A stretch of 6,482 nucleotides of DNA from Armatimonadota bacterium. Its GTDB lineage: Bacteria; Armatimonadota; Fimbriimonadia; Fimbriimonadales; Fimbriimonadaceae. Of the stretch, positions 1 to 3,589 are shown piece after piece. The DNA lies in NCBI GenBank assembly GCA_003516955.1, contig DPBN01000357.1, positions 1 to 6,482 on the forward strand, given 5' to 3'. The notes beneath the pieces are model-generated. The model ran no database searches and was not told the DNA's origin. It was given only the letters and a program-made list of their open reading frames with translations. Numbering within the stretch: position 1 is the stretch's first letter; each line of letters begins with the position of its first letter. The position numbers and the translations under genes were made by a program.

Positions 1-882
1 GAACCCGCTGCCGAACAAATTGAAGCCCCCTTGGTGCGCGGCGTCGGGCTTCACGCCGATGCGCACCACGATCGGTTGCTGGGGCACCACCATCAGCTGG
101 TCGATGGTGACGGGCGAGGCCTGGCTGCCGTCCACGGCGGAGCCGCTGGCGTCGGTCGAGAACACCTTGAGGGCGCCGTGCTGGGTCATGTGCTCGGGCC
201 ACCAGTCGGGGTTCAGCAGGCCGCGCACGCCGCCGAAGTCCGACGGGCACGTCCACGTGGCGACCTCGACGCCGTTGATCCAGACGGTGATGTCCGAGGG
301 CCAGTCCAGGTTGTAGTCCGGCGCCTCGCTGCACACCTCCATCTGGAGCTCGAGGCGCTCGACGGTGCAGCCCGTGGGCAGGTCGTTCGGGAAGGTGTAT
401 TCGACGAAGCCGCTGCCCATCCAAAGGATCTGCGCCGAGGCCCGCTCGGGGTCGAAGAACGACAGCGGCTTGTCCAAGAAGCCGATGAACTTGGTCCGGC
501 TGGCCAGCCCGCAGGTGCCCCCCGGCACGGCGAGCGTGTACAGCCCGATCGGCATCGACACGGTCTCGACGGGCCGGGAGCTTTGCTCGTCGTCCTCCAG
601 CATCAGGTGGAGGTGCGAGACGGCCAGGCGGCACCGCTTCTGGAGCCCCTGCTGCCCGGGCAGGTACTCGCTCGCCACGAGGCCCGCGGCCTCCAGCGCC
701 TGGACGTGGCGGGTGACCGTCGGCTGAGACATCCCCAGGCGGACCCCCAGCTCGGCGATGTTCAGGTCGGTATCGGCAAGCTCGCGCAGGATCTGGATGC
801 GGACGTCGGAGGCCAGCGCCTTGAAGGTCTCCAGGGCGTCCGCGGATCCGAGCGACAGCGTCTTCAGCGTTCTCCTCGCCAT
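1..882 (-). CDS. ArsR-fold winged-helix regulator with C-terminal beta-rich domain (3' end off window)
   Basis: This is a probable DNA-binding repressor or activator. The frame is open for 294 codons from ATG 882-880 to the left edge, with no stop. Residues about 15-95 form an ArsR-type winged helix: F20-KALASDVRIQIL (helix 1), NIAELGVRLG (helix 2), MSQPTVTRHVQALEAAGLV (recognition helix into wing). The ELCVC-like metal site of true ArsR/SmtB sensors reads ELGVRL here, so a metal-sensing role is unlikely. Residues about 109-294 form a second domain with DWPSDITVWINGVEV (193-207), LNPDWWPEH (223-231), VVRIGVKPDA (272-281) and GGFNLFGSGF (285-294). From memory this domain is typical of about 300-residue ArsR-type regulators in Paenibacillus and relatives, so probably only 10-25 residues are missing. 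The ligand is unknown; a sugar or glycoside is a guess. There is no Shine-Dalgarno, and a promoter and palindrome lie immediately upstream. The winged-helix call is firm and the function of the C-terminal domain is open. Confidence 0.88.
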   Translation of the reverse strand, partial: MARRTLKTLSLGSADALETFKALASDVRIQILRELADTDLNIAELGVRLGMSQPTVTRHVQALEAAGLVASEYLPGQQGLQKRCRLAVSHLHLMLEDDEQSSRPVETVSMPIGLYTLAVPGGTCGLASRTKFIGFLDKPLSFFDPERASAQILWMGSGFVEYTFPNDLPTGCTVERLELQMEVCSEAPDYNLDWPSDITVWINGVEVATWTCPSDFGGVRGLLNPDWWPEHMTQHGALKVFSTDASGSAVDGSQASPVTIDQLMVVPQQPIVVRIGVKPDAAHQGGFNLFGSGF

Positions 883-893
883 GTTTCGCTATC

Positions 894-923
894 AGCATAC
901 AACATCTTGTATGCATTTGCCAA
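894..923 (-). promoter_or_regulatory. Predicted sigma70-type promoter of the regulator gene
   Basis: On the minus strand, TTGGCA (918-923; 5 of 6 match TTGACA) is followed after 18 nt by TATGCT (894-899; 4 of 6 match TATAAT, and fits TANNNT). The -10 box ends only 11 nt before the ATG at 882, so transcription would start about 4-7 nt before the start codon, giving a nearly leaderless mRNA. That fits the missing Shine-Dalgarno. The palindrome at 895-914 overlaps the -10 box and spacer. Confidence 0.5.
895..914. promoter_or_regulatory. 20-bp palindromic operator, probable autoregulatory site of the ArsR-fold regulator
   Basis: Arms GCATACAA (895-902) and TTGTATGC (907-914) are perfect inverted repeats around CATC; 9 of the 10 symmetric pairs match. 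The site ends 12 nt upstream of the regulator's ATG and covers most of its predicted -10 box and spacer, as expected for an operator bound by a dimeric winged-helix protein. It is strikingly A+T-rich in a G+C-rich region. I saw no second copy in the window. The palindrome is seen directly; binding by the adjacent regulator is inferred. Confidence 0.72.
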
Positions 924-962
924 GAGAAACGGCGGAGGACTTGAAAACAAGCGTAACCTGAA

Positions 963-1003
963 CCCTCTGAGAGGGAGACTATGCGGCTAGGAAGCTACCG
1001 CAT
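963..1003 (-). terminator. Possible terminator hairpins downstream of the pseudopilin gene
   Basis: Two small stem-loops follow the pseudopilin stop codon. The first pairs 981-986 with 998-1003 (ATGCGG/CCGCAT), has a bulged base at 987, continues 988-990 with 995-997 and closes a four-base loop. The second is CCCTC/GAGGG (963-967 with 971-975) with a three-base loop. On the minus strand the second is followed by a modestly T-rich run (TTCAGGTTACGCTTGTTTTC). Neither has a classic U-tract directly after the stem, so termination is uncertain. Confidence 0.3.
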
Positions 1004-1028
1004 CGAACGGACCGCATGCCGTTGCGGC

Positions 1029-1832
1029 TCAGCGAAGGGCCCAGGCTCCGTCCGGCGCCCGGTAAGGGATGCCCACCAGCTGCCGCTGGCCCGCGTAGGG
1101 ACCGTCCCCCGAAACCAGCCAGCTGGCGATCGGCTGAAGGTCCAGCTGAAGCCCCCCGAGCTGGCTGCCGTCCTCGTCGAGCTCGGGGCGCGTGCGCACC
1201 GGTTTCGCGTGCCCGTCGGCCCAGACGACGTGCGCGAGCTCGCCGTGCCGGGGCTGGACCGGCAGGTCGTAGGTGGTGTAGCCGGCCGTGCCGCCCTGCA
1301 GGGCGATCGTGGAATCGGCGAAGGCGGCCGTGTCCGCCGGGAACTCCACCTCGGAGCCCCGCCGCACGGGCCGGCCCGTCTGGCCAGTGTACGGGTTGAC
1401 CAGGAAGTTGGGGTCGCCCACGTCGATCAGCCTCAGGTTCGGCTGGTAGCTCATCCGGCGCACGTCGGGCGAGGATGGGCAGGGCGCGGGAAAGCGCATG
1501 ACCTGCGTGCCGGCCACGTAGTCCAGCACCCGCTGGTCGGTGGGGCAGACCAGAATCAGGGCGCTCTTCTGGTAGGGCTGCATCGACTGGAACGAGGTCT
1601 GGATGCAGGGCTGCCCACCGCTCTGCGACCAGAAGAACGCGACCGGGAACGTGTCGTCGTGGTCGGCGATGTACAGCTGCAGCGACGTGCCGACCTGGCG
1701 AAGCTGGGAGAGGCACTGCGCGGACTTCGCCGCGGCCTTCGCCTGCGAGAACACCGGGAACAGGATGGCGGCGAGGACCGCGAGGATCGCGACCACCACC
1801 AACAACTCAACCAGCGTGAAGCCTCTTCTCAT
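1029..1832 (-). CDS. Type II/IV pseudopilin-like protein with H-x9-DG motif
   Basis: This 267-residue protein carries a class III prepilin signal, MRRG/FTLVEL. A prepilin peptidase would cut after G4, leaving N-methylated F5 and the conserved E9 at mature position 5. A hydrophobic helix (about 6-27) is followed by FPVFSQAKAAAK and CLSQLRQVG, then YIADHDDTFP (54-63). That is the usual head of DUF1559-like prepilins in Armatimonadota and Planctomycetes. The H-x9-DG motif is present (H196, D206, G207) in HVVWADGHAKP, but about 60 residues follow it. Four cysteines (40, 76, 96, 118) could form disulfides outside the membrane. The likely role is a minor pilin or secretion pseudopilin, or a surface protein using the same export route; no assembly ATPase or other secretion gene is in the window. 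The same frame stays open rightward across rplA, but ATG 1832 is the start because the prepilin signal begins exactly there. The only Shine-Dalgarno-like bases (GGTGG) sit in a hairpin loop. Confidence 0.93.
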   Translation of the reverse strand: MRRGFTLVELLVVVAILAVLAAILFPVFSQAKAAAKSAQCLSQLRQVGTSLQLYIADHDDTFPVAFFWSQSGGQPCIQTSFQSMQPYQKSALILVCPTDQRVLDYVAGTQVMRFPAPCPSSPDVRRMSYQPNLRLIDVGDPNFLVNPYTGQTGRPVRRGSEVEFPADTAAFADSTIALQGGTAGYTTYDLPVQPRHGELAHVVWADGHAKPVRTRPELDEDGSQLGGLQLDLQPIASWLVSGDGPYAGQRQLVGIPYRAPDGAWALR

Positions 1833-1833
1833 C

Positions 1834-1850
1834 GTCCCGCCACCCGGGAC
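1834..1850 (-). promoter_or_regulatory. Hairpin over the pseudopilin translation start region
   Basis: GTCCCG (1834-1839) and CGGGAC (1845-1850) form a perfect 6-bp stem with a 5-nt loop. On the mRNA strand the loop reads GGUGG, the only Shine-Dalgarno-like stretch before the pseudopilin ATG, and the stem ends one base from that ATG. It could limit ribosome loading. It may instead be a chance structure in G+C-rich DNA. Confidence 0.35.
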
Positions 1851-1893
1851 CAAACGAACGGACCCGCGAAGCAACGATACCCCCGCGGGTCCG
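1849..1893 (-). terminator. Predicted intrinsic terminator after rplA
   Basis: A perfect 10-bp G+C-rich inverted repeat (1859-1868 with 1884-1893) starts 19 nt past the rplA stop codon. On the minus strand it is followed by TTCGTTTGGT (1849-1858), a weak T-tract. The loop is long (15 nt). It could end rplA transcription fully or partly. The pseudopilin ATG lies only 26 nt beyond the stem, so that gene would need read-through or a promoter within rplA. Confidence 0.5.
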
Positions 1894-1912
1894 CAACCGG
1901 CCCTGCCCGGGC

Positions 1913-2638
1913 CTACTTGATCGCCGACGCGGCCTTCTGAGCGGAGCTGGTGTCGACCTTGACGCTCGGCCCCATCGTGCTGCTCAGGGCGATCGAAACA
2001 AGGTACTTGCCCTTGGCCGTCGCGGGCTTGGCCTTCAGGAGCGCCGACAGGGCCGCCAGGAAGTTCTCCAGCAGCTGCTCCTCGGTGAAGTTCACCTTGC
2101 CGATGCCGAGGTGCACGATGCCGCCCTTCTCCGCGCGGTACTCGACGCGGGTCGCGCCCTTGATCTCGCGCACGGCCTGTCCGATGTTGTTCGTGACGGT
2201 GCCGTTGCGCTTGTTGGGCGTGCGCGGACCGAGCATGCGACCGATCTTGCCGATCTGCGGGGCCATCTCCTCTGTGGCGAGGATCACGTCGAAGTCGCGC
2301 CAGCCGCCCTGGATCTGGGCGATCAGGTCCTCCGCGCCCACGACGTCCGCCCCGGCGGCCTCGGCCTCGGCGGCCAGCTCTCCCTTGGCCAGCACGGCGA
2401 CCTTCTTGGTCTTGCCGGTGCCATGCGGGAGGTTGGTGATGCCGCGCACGTTCTGGTCGCTCTTGCGCGGGTCGATGCCGAGCCGGACCGCGAGGTCCAC
2501 GCTCTCCACGAACTTCGCGTTGGCGGTGTTCTTGACGATGCGGATCGCCTCTTCCGGCTCGTACAGGCGGTCCTCGACGTTCTTGGCCAGCGCCTGGTAG
2601 CGCGGCGAGTGCCGGAACTTCTTGGTCTGTTTCCTCAA
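1913..2638 (-). CDS. rplA: 50S ribosomal protein L1
   Basis: L1 binds the mobile L1 stalk of 23S rRNA near the E site and helps release deacylated tRNA; in many bacteria it also represses its own mRNA. The 241-residue length is normal. Visible landmarks are the N-terminal [45 protein letters not shown] (about 40-66), [15 protein letters not shown] (72-86), the domain II loop [15 protein letters not shown] (135-149), [13 protein letters not shown] (172-184) and the closing [12 protein letters not shown]. The signature usually read as LGPRGLMPNPKxGTVT is two residues shorter here. The start is TTG at 2638, supported by AGGAG 7 nt upstream and by alignment of the N-terminus with the family. The usual neighbours rplK (L11) upstream and rplJ-rplL downstream are absent; a rhomboid-like gene precedes it and a pseudopilin follows it. 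Identification is secure and the gene looks intact. Confidence 0.98.
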   Translation of the reverse strand: MRKQTKKFRHSPRYQALAKNVEDRLYEPEEAIRIVKNTANAKFVESVDLAVRLGIDPRKSDQNVRGITNLPHGTGKTKKVAVLAKGELAAEAEAAGADVVGAEDLIAQIQGGWRDFDVILATEEMAPQIGKIGRMLGPRTPNKRNGTVTNNIGQAVREIKGATRVEYRAEKGGIVHLGIGKVNFTEEQLLENFLAALSALLKAKPATAKGKYLVSIALSSTMGPSVKVDTSSAQKAASAIK

Positions 2639-2645
2639 GGCTTGT

Positions 2646-2650
2646 CTCCT
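2646..2650 (-). promoter_or_regulatory. Shine-Dalgarno site of rplA (decides the TTG start)
   Basis: On the minus strand AGGAG stands 7 nt before TTG 2638. No ATG or GTG fits both this site and the L1 N-terminus, so the TTG start is well supported. Confidence 0.8.
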
Positions 2651-2653
2651 GTG

Positions 2654-2681
2654 GTGCAGGCGGCCCGGACGGGCCTCCCAC
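2654..2681 (-). promoter_or_regulatory. Stem-loop in the rplA leader, possible L1 feedback site
   Basis: The core stem pairs GGCCC (2662-2666) with GGGCC (2671-2675) around a four-base loop. After a one-base mismatch it extends by 2659-2660 with 2677-2678, and past a two-base bulge by 2654-2656 with 2679-2681. It ends 3 nt upstream of the rplA Shine-Dalgarno. Two short helices joined by an asymmetric internal loop are the general shape of known L1-binding mRNA sites, but I cannot show that the conserved bases are present. It might instead be a weak terminator of the rhomboid-like gene, although it has no U-tract. A -10-like TATCCT lies at 2698-2703 without a good -35. Confidence 0.3.
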
Positions 2682-2718
2682 GAGATCGCGGTTCGCTAGG
2701 ATACCCGAACCGGGACGC

Positions 2719-3459
2719 TCACCGCCGGTCTTGGTCGTCGTCCAGGCTGTTCTCGAAGAGCCTGCGCAGGCGCTCGCGCTCGCGGCGCTCCCTCTCCCGG
2801 CGCTCGACCTCCTCGCGGTACCGCGGATCGTCGGGGAAGCCGCGCCAGGTGCGCGGGACCGGGCGGGAGGACCCCAGCGAGCCCAGCCTGCCCGCGGCGT
2901 AGGCCCACGCGAGGATCAGCGGGGTGCAGGCGAAGAGCGCCATCGCCGGATTCGACGAGCCGAAGAACACGAGGATCGCGCTGAGCCAAGCGAGCCAGCG
3001 GCCGGTCATCGGCAGCACGAACAGGAACGTGACCGGCTGGTTGGGATACAGCGTGCCCCAGGCGACGGTGAGCGCGGCCAGAGGCATGAACGCCCCGGCG
3101 AGCGTCGCGCCGATGCTCGTCAGGAAGCCGCCGATCAGGAACGCGAGCGCCCCGAGGGCCGACATCGCGAAGAAGAAGCCCAGGAAGCGGCTCCGCCCCC
3201 AGGTGCGCTCCAGCTGGCCGCCGATGCCGTACAGCCACAGACAGGCGAACAGCACTCCGATGAGGTCGCCCCGGCCGAAGGCGAACGGGTAGGTCAGGAA
3301 CGTCCACGGCCGAGCCAGCGCATGGTCGGTGGAGAAGACGAGCCGGCCGGTGATGCCAAAACCGAAGAACGAGGCCACGAAGCCAGCGGCCATCGCCACG
3401 ATCAGGCCCGCCGTGCCCTCGCCGTTGCGACGCAGATTCCACCAAAGGTCGTTCGCCAT
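2719..3459 (-). CDS. Rhomboid-like membrane protein lacking catalytic residues (probable pseudoprotease)
   Basis: This 246-residue inner-membrane protein has about six hydrophobic segments, near residues 17-35, 65-83, 92-113, 117-135, 144-167 and 171-189. The rhomboid pattern is visible in RPWTFLTYPFAFG (50-62), LWLYGIGGQLERTWGRSRFLGFFF (74-97) and the following glycine-rich helices. Where active rhomboid proteases have GxSG, this protein has GATLAG (117-122). The last helix (ACTPLILAWAYAAG) has no histidine, and the first-loop HxxxN-type residues are also missing. It is therefore unlikely to cut proteins; pseudo-rhomboids elsewhere bind or steer membrane clients, but the role here is unknown. 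The C-terminal cytoplasmic tail (about 206-246) is a highly charged Arg/Glu helix ending DDDQDRR. ATG 3459 was chosen because the hydrophobic N-terminus begins there; the open frame reaches further upstream but reads as non-family sequence. There is no Shine-Dalgarno. It lies 80 nt upstream of rplA on the same strand. Confidence 0.82.
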   Translation of the reverse strand: MANDLWWNLRRNGEGTAGLIVAMAAGFVASFFGFGITGRLVFSTDHALARPWTFLTYPFAFGRGDLIGVLFACLWLYGIGGQLERTWGRSRFLGFFFAMSALGALAFLIGGFLTSIGATLAGAFMPLAALTVAWGTLYPNQPVTFLFVLPMTGRWLAWLSAILVFFGSSNPAMALFACTPLILAWAYAAGRLGSLGSSRPVPRTWRGFPDDPRYREEVERRERERRERERLRRLFENSLDDDQDRR

Positions 3460-3468
3460 CGCCGACCC

Positions 3469-3498
3469 ATTATGGGACTCCCGCACCGATTTCGTCAG
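3469..3498 (-). promoter_or_regulatory. Predicted promoter of the rhomboid-like gene
   Basis: On the minus strand, CTGACG (3493-3498; 4 of 6 match TTGACA) and CATAAT (3469-3474; 5 of 6 match TATAAT) are 18 nt apart. The -10 box ends 9 nt before the ATG at 3459, so the transcript would be essentially leaderless. The -10 lies inside a small palindrome, CCCATTATGGG (3466-3476), which might bind a regulator. Confidence 0.45.
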
Positions 3499-3515
3499 GC
3501 CCGGCCGGATTGCGG

Positions 3516-3545
3516 TTGGCCCGCCGCGCGGATCCGTCGTACCAT
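3516..3545 (+). promoter_or_regulatory. Candidate promoter of the beta-helix protein gene
   Basis: TTGGCC (3516-3521) and TACCAT (3540-3545) are separated by 18 nt, the same spacing as the two minus-strand promoters predicted here. The -10 match is only 4 of 6. Transcription would start near 3552, leaving a leader of roughly 38 nt that contains the strong Shine-Dalgarno. It is weak on its own and is supported mainly by position between divergent genes. Confidence 0.3.
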
Positions 3546-3575
3546 GGAGTCGTACCTTGTTTTCTTGCGTTCGGA

Positions 3576-3581
3576 AGGAGG
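3576..3581 (+). promoter_or_regulatory. Strong Shine-Dalgarno deciding a TTG start
   Basis: AGGAGG lies 8 nt before TTG 3590 and is a full six-base match to the consensus. The frame is open far upstream, so this site, with the signal peptide that begins at the TTG, fixes the start. Confidence 0.8.
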
Positions 3582-3589
3582 AGTCGGTT

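Noticed and set aside
31..990. Plus-strand open frame opposite the ArsR-fold regulator
   Set aside because: The minus strand carries clear winged-helix sequence with no stop for 294 codons; the plus frame shows only an Arg/Gly/Val-rich shadow translation.
981..1017. ACCGCAT direct repeats (997-1003 and 1011-1017) with an inverted copy at 981-986
   Set aside because: Too short to call a repeat element; best explained as parts of a possible hairpin after the pseudopilin gene.
1833..2681. N-terminal extension of the pseudopilin frame across rplA
   Set aside because: The frame is open by chance opposite high G+C codons. The prepilin signal MRRGFTLVE must be at the N-terminus, and rplA occupies this DNA in another frame.
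3329..3589. Upstream extension of the beta-helix frame to an ATG at 3329
   Set aside because: It lies antisense to the rhomboid-like gene and would place 87 residues before a textbook signal peptide that has its own strong Shine-Dalgarno.
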